A program made the position numbers and the translations under genes. Below are positions 54,346-62,163 of a DNA stretch of 64,000 nt, in pieces (within the stretch, counting starts at the first letter, position 1; each line of letters begins with the position of its first letter). This DNA is from JAVBQL01 sp031549085 (GTDB lineage Bacteria; Spirochaetota; GWE2-31-10; MWDO01): the NCBI GenBank assembly GCA_031549085.1, contig JAVBQL010000018.1, positions 62,001 to 126,000 of the forward strand, read 5' to 3'. Below the pieces are notes generated by a model, which was not told the origin of the DNA, did not search any database, and worked only from the letters and a program-made list of their open reading frames with translations.

Positions 54346-54366
54346 CTAAAAAAATCCTGTCTAATT
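54346..54366 (+). promoter_or_regulatory. Class 2 promoter-like element
   Basis: TAAAAA (54347-54352), five bases, TGTCT (54358-54362), followed by AATTAAG as in other copies, 38 bases before the polymerase ATG. Here the gap is five bases rather than four. Confidence 0.45.
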
Positions 54367-54395
54367 AAGTGTTCTATAATTATGGAGGGTTGATT

Positions 54396-56594
54396 ATGGG
54401 TTTTTATGATTATAAGCTGGGTTACATCTATCAAGTGGGAGAGATGCCCATCAAGTTTGCTAAACCTAAATTAGAGTTCAAGTTCAATTACACTCTTATT
54501 AAAGAGGATAATTTCAATAATGTATATAACTGGTTACAAAAAGAAAATTTTAAGAAGGTCTCTTTTGATACCGAGACCACCGATCTAGACTTAGATCGTT
54601 TAGAGTTGACTGGCTTTTCTTTTTCTGTTGGAGAGCATACTTTTTCAGTTATTGTTAAACATAGTAATAGTGCTGTATGTTTAAGTAATCCAAAAATAGC
54701 TCTACTTGTTGAGTGGATTTTTAGTAAAGAAATTATCTATAAGTGGAACGCTCATTTTGATCTTAGGGTTATGTGGAAGACCACTGGAGATTTTCACAAT
54801 CTTGAATCTAATATTTTTAAAAAGGACATATTAAAATTTGATGAGCTTGAGTCACATAATCCAATAATAGATGTTCAAGATTTAGTTTTCATAGGTGATT
54901 CTAATTATAAGTATCCCAGTCTTAAAGTATGCTCAGAACTTTTTCTAGGTATTAAACAGCCCTCATTTGAAGAGGCTGTAGGTCAAGATATTCTCAATGC
55001 TAATGTAGATGAGCTAGTCTATTATCAATCAATGGATGCTTATACCACATATTATTTAGGGGAAATTTTCTATCCTGTTATATCCAAGCTATATAATTTT
55101 ATAATGAATCTTAATAAAAGACTTCTCTATGCTCTTATCAAGTTTGAGGATACTCCAATGATTATAGATGAAGTTCATTTAGTTAATTCCATAAAACAGA
55201 TTGAAGAGGAAATAGAGGGTTATAAAAATCATCTTTATGCAGAAGTAGGGCTAATCAATTTAAATAGTCCAAAACAATTAGTGCAATTACTTCAATCCAA
55301 AGGTTATGATACTGGAGTTAAAACAGCATCAGGGACAATGTCTACTGGAGAGCAGGCATTAAAAAACTTAGAAGGAGTTCCTTTTGTAGACTACATATTA
55401 AAGTTTCGTCAAAAGACTAAACTTTTATCTACTTACTTTCATTGCATTTACGACAGGTTATCCAATAATTTACCAGTAAGATTTCACTACATCACTGTGA
55501 ATGTTCCAACAATGCGGTTTGCATCTGGCAGTGGCGGGGCAAAGGTTAAGCAATCTCTGAAAAATAGGGGTTATCATACGGCTATGAATATTCAATCAGC
55601 TCCTAAGTCAAAGTCAGTAATGCGTAAACTTTTCTGGGATAAAGAGACAATGGATTTTGAGTATAATGAGGAGAGGGGGCAATATCTGGTCGAGTCTGAA
55701 GATCCACATCAATCTTTTCGTAAGTGTTTTTGTACTCCAGATAATGATTGGGTTTGGGTATCTGCAGACTATTCAGCAGAGGAGTTGATGATAGCAACTA
55801 ACTATTCGGGGGAGCCTGTATGGACAGAGGCTTTTAAAAATAAAGAGGATATTCACAAAGCGGTAGCAATCAAAACTCTAAAAATGATGGGTAAGTCAGA
55901 AGCTGATTATAACAAAGATGAACGAAAGAAAAGTAAGGGGGCTAATTTTGGGCTACTCTATGAAGGCAATGAGTACACTTTAGGTAAGACATTGGGGATG
56001 GGAGTTGAAGAGGCAAAGGAGTTTATTTTTAATTATGAGAAAGCCTTGCCTACTCTCTATAAATGGAAAGATCAAGTCAAGAGGTTAGCTAGGAGACAGG
56101 GCTATGTTATTTCCCATTTTGGGGTTCCTAGAAGATTGTCTCATTACTATAGACAGGGTATTAAGTTTATGCACTTTGCGGATAGAACTGCCATCAATAC
56201 TCTTATTCAAGGGTCAGCTGGGGTTGTAATGCGTATTGTTATTGTTAAACTCCGAAGTCTGTTAAAAAAAGATAAATACAAAGACAAAGTCCAATTTATG
56301 TCAACTGTTCACGATGAGGTTAATCTTATTGCACATAAATCTGTTCTATTAGAGTTCATAAAAGATTTAGATAATCTAATGAGAAAAGCGAGCCATCCAG
56401 AATGGGTAATTCAATTAGAACCTAGTTTTTCTATTGGTAGAAACTGGGGAGAACTCTTTAAGATAAATATTGCTGATGACTTTAGCTCTATTGAACCACA
56501 TAGCGAGGGAGATGTAAATCAAAAAGTTGAAGATATAGTCATAGAAGAGGATTTAACAGAAGCATCTTTTTATGAAGAAGAGGTATTTGCATAA
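54396..56594 (+). CDS. Family A DNA polymerase with 3'-5' exonuclease
   Basis: A 732-residue replicative polymerase from ATG 54396 (GGAGGG six bases upstream). Exonuclease motifs: SFDTETTDLD (D58, E60), WNAHFDLRVM and YQSMDAYTTYYLG. Polymerase motifs: A, DYSAEELMIATNY near 457; B, KKSKGANFGLLYE near 512; C, VHDEV near 638. No 5' nuclease domain is attached; that activity is supplied by the gene at 47681. The acidic C-terminal tail may bind the clamp. The stop overlaps the start of a small gene. Confidence 0.93.
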   Translation: MGFYDYKLGYIYQVGEMPIKFAKPKLEFKFNYTLIKEDNFNNVYNWLQKENFKKVSFDTETTDLDLDRLELTGFSFSVGEHTFSVIVKHSNSAVCLSNPKIALLVEWIFSKEIIYKWNAHFDLRVMWKTTGDFHNLESNIFKKDILKFDELESHNPIIDVQDLVFIGDSNYKYPSLKVCSELFLGIKQPSFEEAVGQDILNANVDELVYYQSMDAYTTYYLGEIFYPVISKLYNFIMNLNKRLLYALIKFEDTPMIIDEVHLVNSIKQIEEEIEGYKNHLYAEVGLINLNSPKQLVQLLQSKGYDTGVKTASGTMSTGEQALKNLEGVPFVDYILKFRQKTKLLSTYFHCIYDRLSNNLPVRFHYITVNVPTMRFASGSGGAKVKQSLKNRGYHTAMNIQSAPKSKSVMRKLFWDKETMDFEYNEERGQYLVESEDPHQSFRKCFCTPDNDWVWVSADYSAEELMIATNYSGEPVWTEAFKNKEDIHKAVAIKTLKMMGKSEADYNKDERKKSKGANFGLLYEGNEYTLGKTLGMGVEEAKEFIFNYEKALPTLYKWKDQVKRLARRQGYVISHFGVPRRLSHYYRQGIKFMHFADRTAINTLIQGSAGVVMRIVIVKLRSLLKKDKYKDKVQFMSTVHDEVNLIAHKSVLLEFIKDLDNLMRKASHPEWVIQLEPSFSIGRNWGELFKINIADDFSSIEPHSEGDVNQKVEDIVIEEDLTEASFYEEEVFA

Positions 56595-56755
56595 TGAAGT
56601 TATACAAAATAAAAAGATTTATTAAGTATTTTTGCTTAAAGTCAATTGATTACTTGTTTAATGATACTAGACCACTTTGTAGAATGGTCTACAATGCAAA
56701 ATTGGGATGCTATGGGGATGTTTATTATAAAGGGATCAAGTTCAATAAAGATTAA
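56594..56755 (+). CDS. Small basic protein after the polymerase gene
   Basis: The stop of the polymerase gene overlaps an ATG (TAATG) that opens a 53-residue frame (begins MKLYKIKRFIKYF, ends YYKGIKFNKD). The product is basic, with three cysteines. Start-stop overlap and AGAGG upstream support expression by re-initiation. No function was recognised. Confidence 0.6.
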   Translation: MKLYKIKRFIKYFCLKSIDYLFNDTRPLCRMVYNAKLGCYGDVYYKGIKFNKD

Positions 56756-56766
56756 TAGATAATTTT

Positions 56767-56790
56767 CTATAGTATCTTGTCTTATTTAAT
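56767..56790 (+). promoter_or_regulatory. Class 2 promoter-like element (TATAGT-N4-TGTCT)
   Basis: TATAGT (56768-56773), 4 bases, TGTCT (56778-56782) then TATTTAA, 48 bases before the ATG at 56826. Confidence 0.55.
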
Positions 56791-56825
56791 CTACAAAAAG
56801 GATTTGAAATAAAAAAGGTTGGTTT

Positions 56826-57122
56826 ATGATTTTTGAAGTAGATACTTTATATAGAATGAGTGTTAGGATTTTCTTTTTTCTAGAAAAAACTGAAGAGCCT
56901 TTCGATATGTCTACTGGAGATACATTTAGTAGAAATAATATATCTTATATAGATGTACAGCTTAAAGGGGTTTATGTTTACTTTAAAAATGGAGCCATAA
57001 AAGGATTTAAGTTTAAGAAAATGACTTATGAAAAGACTTTTTGTGATGCTAAAATACTTATAAAGTTTGAATTAAGTGAAAGACATTTTAGAAAAGCAAA
57101 AGAAATTTTTAGATATAAGTAA
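56826..57122 (+). CDS. Small unknown protein, 98 residues
   Basis: A protein with an alternating strand pattern in the first 75 residues (for example YIDVQLKGVYVYFKNG) and a helical basic end. It follows a class 2 element. No domain was recognised; its place near polymerase and methylase genes gives only a general DNA-metabolism setting. Confidence 0.6.
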   Translation: MIFEVDTLYRMSVRIFFFLEKTEEPFDMSTGDTFSRNNISYIDVQLKGVYVYFKNGAIKGFKFKKMTYEKTFCDAKILIKFELSERHFRKAKEIFRYK

Positions 57123-57144
57123 GCTATAGGGGGGCTAGTTACTA

Positions 57145-57426
57145 ATGAGTATAGATAATATATCAGTCTATTATTTCTATTTAGATAATTGTGATAAGTC
57201 CATACTTATGCTTCTTGCTATTAAGAAGTACTACGCTGGCTATTTGGAAGCAATTAATTGTGGAACTAAAGAGGGTTTGGCAAGAGCCAAAGAGTTTAAT
57301 AACACAATGGTTCCTACGTGTTTAATTTATGATAAAGCTACGGGTAATCTGCTTTTAAAAGGATTGGAAGCAAAAGAAACAGAAGACTTTTTTAAGAAGT
57401 TAACAGATAAGCCAACTCAAATCTAA
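57145..57426 (+). CDS. Thioredoxin-fold protein with CxxS motif
   Basis: A 93-residue protein with the thioredoxin pattern: strand VYYFYLDNC, active-site-like C16-D-K-S19, a helix, and the cis-proline loop MVPTCLIYD (P57), then a strand and a final helix. The second active cysteine is Ser, so it is a monothiol form. It could reduce or glutathionylate proteins, or support a ribonucleotide reductase that lies outside the window. Phage glutaredoxin-like genes are common next to nucleotide enzymes. Confidence 0.6.
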   Translation: MSIDNISVYYFYLDNCDKSILMLLAIKKYYAGYLEAINCGTKEGLARAKEFNNTMVPTCLIYDKATGNLLLKGLEAKETEDFFKKLTDKPTQI

Positions 57427-57432
57427 ATATAC

Positions 57433-57454
57433 CTTATAATATTTTGTCTTAAAT
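57433..57454 (+). promoter_or_regulatory. Class 2 promoter-like element (TATAAT-N4-TGTCT)
   Basis: A perfect TATAAT (57435-57440), 4 bases, TGTCT (57445-57449), 36 bases before the ATG at 57481. This is the clearest copy of the class. Confidence 0.6.
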
Positions 57455-57480
57455 ACATAGTAATCTTTTAAGGAGTCCTT

Positions 57481-57921
57481 ATGATAGAGAGAGAAGCAAG
57501 AATAAAAGCATTTATAGAGAGAAATCCTGTTTTTATGAATAAGTCCACTTATGAGGTAGGGTTACAATTCTATGCTTGTCCCAAAAAGTTTCTTAATCCC
57601 ACAAAGGATTTAGAACTGAAGAATTTAGATGCGTTGGTTGATTACTATAATAAAGATAGGGAATCTAAATTGATAGGAGACGGGTCTATCATAGAAAAAA
57701 TATCTACCTTTTTGCAGAGTATAAATTTTGTTTTTGATGGTTATTCCTACACAGATAATTCCATTGTAGTTAGGAGTTTGTATACAGACCCTGCTAATTT
57801 AGAAGATAAGGCACATAGTTTAAATAAGCTGTTTTTTATTAAGAGGGATTTAATGGTAGGGGTAGCAGTAGATAAATTGAATCTGTTTGTTCGTTTTGCA
57901 ATGAAAGATAAAACAAATTAA
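57481..57921 (+). CDS. Unknown protein upstream of the methylase
   Basis: A 146-residue alpha/beta protein with a charged N-terminal helix, a middle helical part and two closing strands. It heads a unit that continues into the Dam-type methylase 19 bases later. No domain was recognised. Co-transcription suggests a link with methylation, but this is only positional. Confidence 0.6.
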   Translation: MIEREARIKAFIERNPVFMNKSTYEVGLQFYACPKKFLNPTKDLELKNLDALVDYYNKDRESKLIGDGSIIEKISTFLQSINFVFDGYSYTDNSIVVRSLYTDPANLEDKAHSLNKLFFIKRDLMVGVAVDKLNLFVRFAMKDKTN

Positions 57922-57940
57922 GAGATAGGCTGGGTCAGAG

Positions 57941-58811
57941 ATGGAAAATTTTTTAACTTATTATGGCGGCAAGGCTACAATGCAAGATCACATCTTGCCT
58001 ATTATAGATTATACCAAATATCAGTATGTTGAACCTTTTTTCGGGGGGGGGTTCTATTTTCTTTTCAAAAAGCCCACATCAGCATGAGGTTATAAATGAC
58101 AAAGACATTAGAGTCTTAAATTTTTACGAGGTTTTAATAAATAATTTTGAAGATTTACAGAAACTAATTTCTGTCTCTTTACATAGTGAGCATCTGCATA
58201 GTATATCTAGAGCTATATTAAAAAATATAGCAATAGAGAAAAAATCTTGTCAACATGAAGTCACACTAGATAGTTGTCTATCTTGTAATATTAATTGTGA
58301 GTTAAAAAGGGCGTGGGCTTTTTGGACTCAGATTCATATGAGTTTCTCTGGTCAAATAGGAGCTGGTTTTGGTTTTTCACTTAGTAATAAGAGAACACTA
58401 TCTTTAAAAAATAAGAGGAATAGTTTTCAATCTTGTTATAAAGAACGACTGGAGATGACAGAGATTTTTTGCAGAGATGCTCTTGATTTAATTAAACTTA
58501 AAGATAATGAGGATACTTTTTTCTATTTTGATCCACCCTATTTTCAAGCACATATGGGACATTATGGAGACTACACTAAACAAGACTTTATCAGTCTGTT
58601 GGAGGTGTGTAGTAGTTTAAATGGTAGTTTTCTCTTGAGTAGTTATGACAGTGATATTTTGCAGGAGTTCGTAAAAAAGAATGGCTGGCAACAAAAAATT
58701 ATAGAGTTAAGCTTAACTGCTCAAAAGAAGGCAAATGGAGAGATTAGAGAAAGACGTTTTGAAAGTTTAGTGTTTAACTATAATCCATTATTAGAGATGT
58801 GGGATTGCTAG
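57941..58811 (+). CDS. Dam-type DNA adenine methylase, interrupted by a +1 shift at a G9 run
   Basis: The first part (57941 to the G run) encodes YYGGKATM (SAM-binding start) and YVEPFFGGG; the rest, one frame on, encodes SIFFSKSPHQHEVINDKD and later DPPYFQAH, the catalytic DPPY motif of D12-class N6-adenine methylases. Together they make a full-length enzyme of about 289 residues. With nine G (58043-58051) the frame from 57941 stops soon after; with eight G (or by a shift) it is intact. The frame begun by the ATG at 58026 lacks the SAM-binding start. The gene may be phase-variable, recoded, or mis-sequenced. Confidence 0.8.
58043..58051 (+). repeat. Run of nine G within the methylase gene
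   Basis: The longest G run in the window, encoding the Gly-Gly-Gly of the FFGGG(S) motif. Gain or loss of one G switches the methylase reading frame. Confidence 0.85.
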
Positions 58812-58826
58812 TTATGATTACAATTT

Positions 58827-58859
58827 GTAAACGAACTGCAAACAAATCGTAAACAAATT
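58827..58859. repeat. Three tandem 11-bp repeats
   Basis: GTAAACGAACT, GCAAACAAATC, GTAAACAAATT, each about one helical turn, upstream of a TTGACA promoter. This looks like an iteron or a clustered operator. Confidence 0.65.
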
Positions 58860-58870
58860 GAAAATTTATC

Positions 58871-58917
58871 TTGACAGAAAACCAAATGCAAGTTAAAGTC
58901 TTTACATCTTGTATAAT
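58871..58917 (+). promoter_or_regulatory. Sigma-70-like promoter(s)
   Basis: TTGACA (58871-58876), 17 bases, TAAAGT (58894-58899); a second hexamer TATAAT lies at 58912-58917 just before AAGGGG. One or both probably drive the gene at 58933. The three tandem repeats lie directly upstream. Confidence 0.5.
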
Positions 58918-58932
58918 TTAAGGGGTATTAGA

Positions 58933-59412
58933 ATGACTATAGTTGAAAAAAGAACTAATTTTAGATGTATAGTATTTAATTATTTTAAACAAAATGATGA
59001 ACTTGTAAAAACAATAGAAGAAAGCATAATGGTGGAGTTCACAAATGAAGAAACTTATGAGGCATTTGATCATGCTTGGGACTGGGCTAACTTCATTGTT
59101 GAAAACAAAATGGATTTTCTTACAGAAGAATATTGTAATCTCTTTATTAAAGAGCATGAAGGCTTAGTTGAATGTTTTAAAATGGATTTTAAAAATGATA
59201 CTGGTAGTGACTTTAGTTTTTTTAATAGCTTAATTTTAACAACTTCTATATTTACTATGTATATTCAACGATGGCTAGAAAGTACAATTTCTCAAATACT
59301 GGAATCTGATTATGCCAAAAGTAAGGGGCTTCTTTGGGTATTAAATTCAGTGATAAAAAATTATGATTTTACCAATAATTATGATCTTGGAAATATCTTT
59401 GATTTAGACTAA
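58933..59412 (+). CDS. Unknown acidic protein, 159 residues
   Basis: From ATG 58933 (AAGGGG upstream; an earlier non-ATG start at 58909 is unlikely) the product has 159 residues with an acidic, mainly helical pattern rich in Phe and Asn. It follows the tandem-repeat promoter region. No motif was recognised. Confidence 0.6.
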   Translation: MTIVEKRTNFRCIVFNYFKQNDELVKTIEESIMVEFTNEETYEAFDHAWDWANFIVENKMDFLTEEYCNLFIKEHEGLVECFKMDFKNDTGSDFSFFNSLILTTSIFTMYIQRWLESTISQILESDYAKSKGLLWVLNSVIKNYDFTNNYDLGNIFDLD

Positions 59413-59426
59413 TAGGAGGTACAATT

Positions 59427-59564
59427 ATGGGTGATATATGGAATGAAGTAATGGGTTATTTTGATATTGATGCTACTATTAGAAAGCAAGAAGCAATATT
59501 AAGTGTTTTAAACGAGCTGAATGAGATTCTTGAAGAGGATGAGAAGCAATCAGATTTAAACTAA
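59427..59564 (+). CDS. Very small acidic helical protein, 45 residues
   Basis: ATG 59427 has GGAGGT six bases upstream. The product begins MGDIWNEVMGYFDID and continues as one acidic helix (RKQEAILSVLNELNEILEE). It ends inside the terminator that follows. The perfect ribosome site and terminator argue for a true gene. Small acidic phage proteins of this kind often bind host proteins, but no target can be named. Confidence 0.7.
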   Translation: MGDIWNEVMGYFDIDATIRKQEAILSVLNELNEILEEDEKQSDLN

Positions 59565-59587
59565 ACCACTCTTTTGAGTGGTTTTTT
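59563..59587 (+). terminator. Rho-independent terminator
   Basis: AAACCACTC TTTT GAGTGGTTT followed by TTT: a perfect nine-base stem with a four-base loop over the stop codon. It separates this unit from the class 2 unit that begins just after. Confidence 0.85.
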
Positions 59588-59597
59588 ATTATAAAAA

Positions 59598-59635
59598 CAG
59601 ACAGACTTCTAAAAGTTAGTGTCTTATTTAAGTAA
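59598..59635 (+). promoter_or_regulatory. Class 2 promoter-like element (TAAAAG-N4-TGTCT), extended copy
   Basis: ACTTCTAAAAG, 4 bases, TGTCTTATTTAAGTAA (59620-59635), directly after a terminator and 42 bases before the ATG at 59662. AGACA before it and the TGTCT form an inverted pair. The same extended block is repeated at 59846-59882. Confidence 0.6.
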
Positions 59636-59661
59636 CAATGATTTACTATTAAGGAGTATCT

Positions 59662-59826
59662 ATGTGTATGAAACAAGAAGAATTTAATCTAAACACTGAT
59701 TTTAATGGTGTATCTTATAATTTAAAAGATGAGAATGGTAATGAACTTACACTGAAGCAATGGATAGAGTTATTGTATTTTGCCTACCATTTTGTACCAT
59801 CTGCTTTTGACAGAGCTAGGCAGTAA
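59662..59826 (+). CDS. Small protein, 54 residues
   Basis: The ATG at 59662 has AAGGAG five bases upstream and the extended class 2 element before it. The product begins MCMKQEEFNLNTDF and ends HFVPSAFDRARQ, with a central helix containing KQWIELLYFAYHF. It forms a one-gene unit between two copies of the same element. No function was recognised. Confidence 0.65.
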   Translation: MCMKQEEFNLNTDFNGVSYNLKDENGNELTLKQWIELLYFAYHFVPSAFDRARQ

Positions 59827-59834
59827 GGACGGGT

Positions 59835-59882
59835 TTGTCAATAAGTAGACAAACTTCTAAAAGATGATGTCTCATTAAGTAA
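59835..59882 (+). promoter_or_regulatory. Class 2 promoter-like element, extended copy with -35
   Basis: TTGTCA (59835-59840), 17 bases, TAAAAG (59858-59863), 4 bases, TGTCT (59868-59872) then CATTAAGTAA. This copy has a good -35 at the standard distance and supports reading the hexamer as a -10 element. It lies 38 bases before the ATG at 59906. Confidence 0.65.
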
Positions 59883-59905
59883 TAAATAATTTTAAGGGGT
59901 ATAAT

Positions 59906-60670
59906 ATGTCAGATGAAGTTAAGGTAGATAAAAAAGAGATAGTTTTGCGTGTTCTTAACACTGGTAAAGAGACAGCTAGAGTAAAGCTTTCAAGTGGCAA
60001 CGATGTTTTGGTTCCAAAAAGACTAGCTGTAGATTTAATAGGTAAGGAACTTCCAGCAGAGTACTACAAGGATATTCGTATCACTGGTAAAGGTCGCAAG
60101 GGAGGTAAGAATTTGGAGGATAAAACTTATGCACATGAGCAGGTGGATAAGCCTAAGAAAAAAACTCTTACAGAGGTAATCAATGAAGTGTTAAACTCCA
60201 ACTTTGAAGAGGTTAACAAAAATATTTCACAACTTCTTACTCAAAATGAGTTGAAGATACGGGTTGCTACTGCTACAGGCAGAGATTTAACAGATTTTGC
60301 AAAATCTGGACTTTTTGGTCAGGAGCGATCAAAATTTGTAAAAGCAAATAGAGGCAGTAAGACCACCAATATGCCTGCTAATGAAATATCTGATAATGTA
60401 AAAAATAAAAACAAGACAATTTCAAAAGTTGTTGCAGGTGGTGTTTCAGAAGCTGTCCCTAGTAATCCTACAGAGGTTACAGAAGAAGTAACGTCTTTAT
60501 CAGATGAGGTACAAGCTGTTAGTGAGTCAACACCTACGTCGGATTTCTTGTCTATTATTGAAGAGACAGATACAGAGATTAAGGAACAGCCTTTTGAAAA
60601 TACGCCATTTAAAACTAATGAACAAAAGTCAGAGGTTGGTCGTATTAATACTAATAGTTGGAATGTGTAG
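59906..60670 (+). CDS. Unknown protein with basic core and acidic tail
   Basis: A 254-residue protein. Residues about 1-75 contain strands and the basic stretch RITGKGRKGGKN; the middle is helical; the last 100 residues are low-complexity, rich in Glu, Ser, Thr and Val. It follows the best class 2 element with a -35, so it may be strongly expressed. No family was recognised. The basic part could bind nucleic acid. Confidence 0.65.
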   Translation: MSDEVKVDKKEIVLRVLNTGKETARVKLSSGNDVLVPKRLAVDLIGKELPAEYYKDIRITGKGRKGGKNLEDKTYAHEQVDKPKKKTLTEVINEVLNSNFEEVNKNISQLLTQNELKIRVATATGRDLTDFAKSGLFGQERSKFVKANRGSKTTNMPANEISDNVKNKNKTISKVVAGGVSEAVPSNPTEVTEEVTSLSDEVQAVSESTPTSDFLSIIEETDTEIKEQPFENTPFKTNEQKSEVGRINTNSWNV

Positions 60671-60710
60671 TGGTTTAAAATGGTTATAGAATAGATTTTA
60701 AGGAGAGCTT

Positions 60711-61334
60711 ATGAAAATTATAAAACCAAGCATTGAGGTTTTAACTAAAATAGATGGTGATGAGTTTCTGAAAGATTTAGAGATGGCAGGCAGAGTTTGT
60801 TATAAGAGTGAAGACAAAATAACAACCGATTCTGCAAAAACCTTTGTACACTCTATTATAAAAAGTGGACACGAAAGTGTCATAGAACATAAAAGTATAT
60901 CTGTTAAAATAGTTTGTGATAGAGGGGTCTCTCATGAGTTAGTAAGACATAGAATTGCCTCTTTCAGTCAAGAATCAACAAGATATTGTAATTATGGTAA
61001 AGATAAGTTTGAAAATAGCCTTACTTTTATAAAACCCTGTTTTTGGGAAGAAGATGGGGTTGAGTATAGAAAATGGTATGCGGCTCTTCAAGTGTGTGAA
61101 AATGCCTATTTGGAACTTATTCAATGTGGTGCTTCTCCTCAAGAGGCTAGAAGTGTACTTCCTAATAGCTTAAAAACTGAAGTTATTATGACAGCTAATT
61201 TAAGAGAATGGAGACATTTTTTCAAATTAAGGACTTCTGAAAAAGCACATCCACAAATGAGAGAGGTTGCAATAGCTATTCTTAATGAGTTTAAAGAGTT
61301 ATTACCTGTTGTTTTTGATGATGTCGCTTATTAG
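60711..61334 (+). CDS. thyX: Flavin-dependent thymidylate synthase ThyX
   Basis: A 207-residue enzyme that makes dTMP from dUMP using FAD and methylene-tetrahydrofolate. The ThyX signature RHRIASFSQESTR (79-91) is intact, and SVIEHKSISVKI and the closing TANLREWRHFFKLR (nucleotide contacts) are as in the family. Length is typical. It supplies thymidine for the AT-rich genome and belongs with the MazG-like enzyme downstream. AAGGAG precedes the ATG. Confidence 0.95.
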   Translation: MKIIKPSIEVLTKIDGDEFLKDLEMAGRVCYKSEDKITTDSAKTFVHSIIKSGHESVIEHKSISVKIVCDRGVSHELVRHRIASFSQESTRYCNYGKDKFENSLTFIKPCFWEEDGVEYRKWYAALQVCENAYLELIQCGASPQEARSVLPNSLKTEVIMTANLREWRHFFKLRTSEKAHPQMREVAIAILNEFKELLPVVFDDVAY

Positions 61335-61344
61335 GTGAGGGTTT

Positions 61345-61608
61345 ATGGAAAAGCTCATTTTTAAAATAACTTTTTATAGTTTATGTATGCTTATTCATGA
61401 AGGATTACTAGATAACTTGCTTTATAAACTCTATGATTTAAAGTCGCAAAAGGGTAATGAATTAATTATACGGGTAGAAGAGTATAAAAACACAGAGGAT
61501 TATACTTATAATTCCTTTTGGGAAATGGCACATAAATTAAAAGAAGAGTATGAGGTTAGGGGACTTGATTTTATTGCAAGAAGTTTTGTGTTAAGTAAGA
61601 AAATATGA
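61345..61608 (+). CDS. Unknown small protein, 87 residues
   Basis: The product has a hydrophobic N-terminal helix, which looks more like a packed helix than a membrane anchor, and then charged helices with many Lys and Glu. It follows ThyX by ten bases with a GTGAGGG site. No domain was recognised. Confidence 0.6.
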   Translation: MEKLIFKITFYSLCMLIHEGLLDNLLYKLYDLKSQKGNELIIRVEEYKNTEDYTYNSFWEMAHKLKEEYEVRGLDFIARSFVLSKKI

Positions 61609-61619
61609 GGGTAATATAC

Positions 61620-61814
61620 ATGGAGATTTATAAAAAATTAAATGCTTTAAGATTAGAAGTTGATGGGCTTATTGTAGATGATATCAAAATATCAGTTGAC
61701 GAATTGGTAAAAGAAAATGAACGGTTAAAGAAAAATATTGAAGATATAAAAAGTCACACTGGTAATTGTAAGTGTGGTTATTGTGGTGTTAGAGAAGTGT
61801 TAGAAAAGATATAA
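61620..61814 (+). CDS. Small coiled-coil protein with cysteine knuckle
   Basis: From ATG 61620 (GAGGGT seven bases upstream; an ATG at 61605 overlapping the previous stop has no such site) the product has 64 residues: a helical coiled-coil segment (SVDELVKENERLKKNIEDI) followed by CKCGYCG, a possible metal knuckle. The leucine and charge pattern suggests oligomers. Similar small proteins are often phage accessory factors; none can be named here. Confidence 0.6.
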   Translation: MEIYKKLNALRLEVDGLIVDDIKISVDELVKENERLKKNIEDIKSHTGNCKCGYCGVREVLEKI

Positions 61815-61827
61815 AGAGGAATTATAA

Positions 61828-62163
61828 ATGACACTAGAAGAGATATTTGTGTTAGTTAAAAAAGAGAGAGAACGACAAAATGAGAAGTGGGGATATCCAC
61901 AAAATAATTCTTATATCGAGTTTAGCTCTTATCTATGTGAAGAAGTTGGAGAGGTAGTAAAAGAGCTAAACGAACTTCATAATTTTACTAGCAAAGCAAA
62001 TATAGAGAAACTCACAGCAGAACTTATACAAGTTATGGCATTGGCTGGCTCTATCATAGAACACATACCTTATACAAATGATGAGTATAGAAAGTTTTAT
62101 GGAGATAGGTATATTGAGTTTGAAAAGAATGTTTTGAATAGGAGAAGTGATGAGCGAAATTAA
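61828..62163 (+). CDS. MazG-like nucleotide pyrophosphohydrolase
   Basis: A 111-residue single-domain MazG-type protein: ERERQNEKWGYP (start helix), EEVGEVVKELNEL (E38, E39, E42 for metal), and ELIQVMALAGSIIEHI. These enzymes hydrolyse NTPs or (in phages) can change alarmone or dUTP pools. The overlap of its stop with the next start implies co-translation. It pairs logically with ThyX. Confidence 0.8.
   Translation: MTLEEIFVLVKKERERQNEKWGYPQNNSYIEFSSYLCEEVGEVVKELNELHNFTSKANIEKLTAELIQVMALAGSIIEHIPYTNDEYRKFYGDRYIEFEKNVLNRRSDERN

Noticed and set aside
60504..60689. 61-codon frame within the gene at 59906
   Set aside because: Overlaps the low-complexity tail region of a better-supported gene and has no ribosome site.
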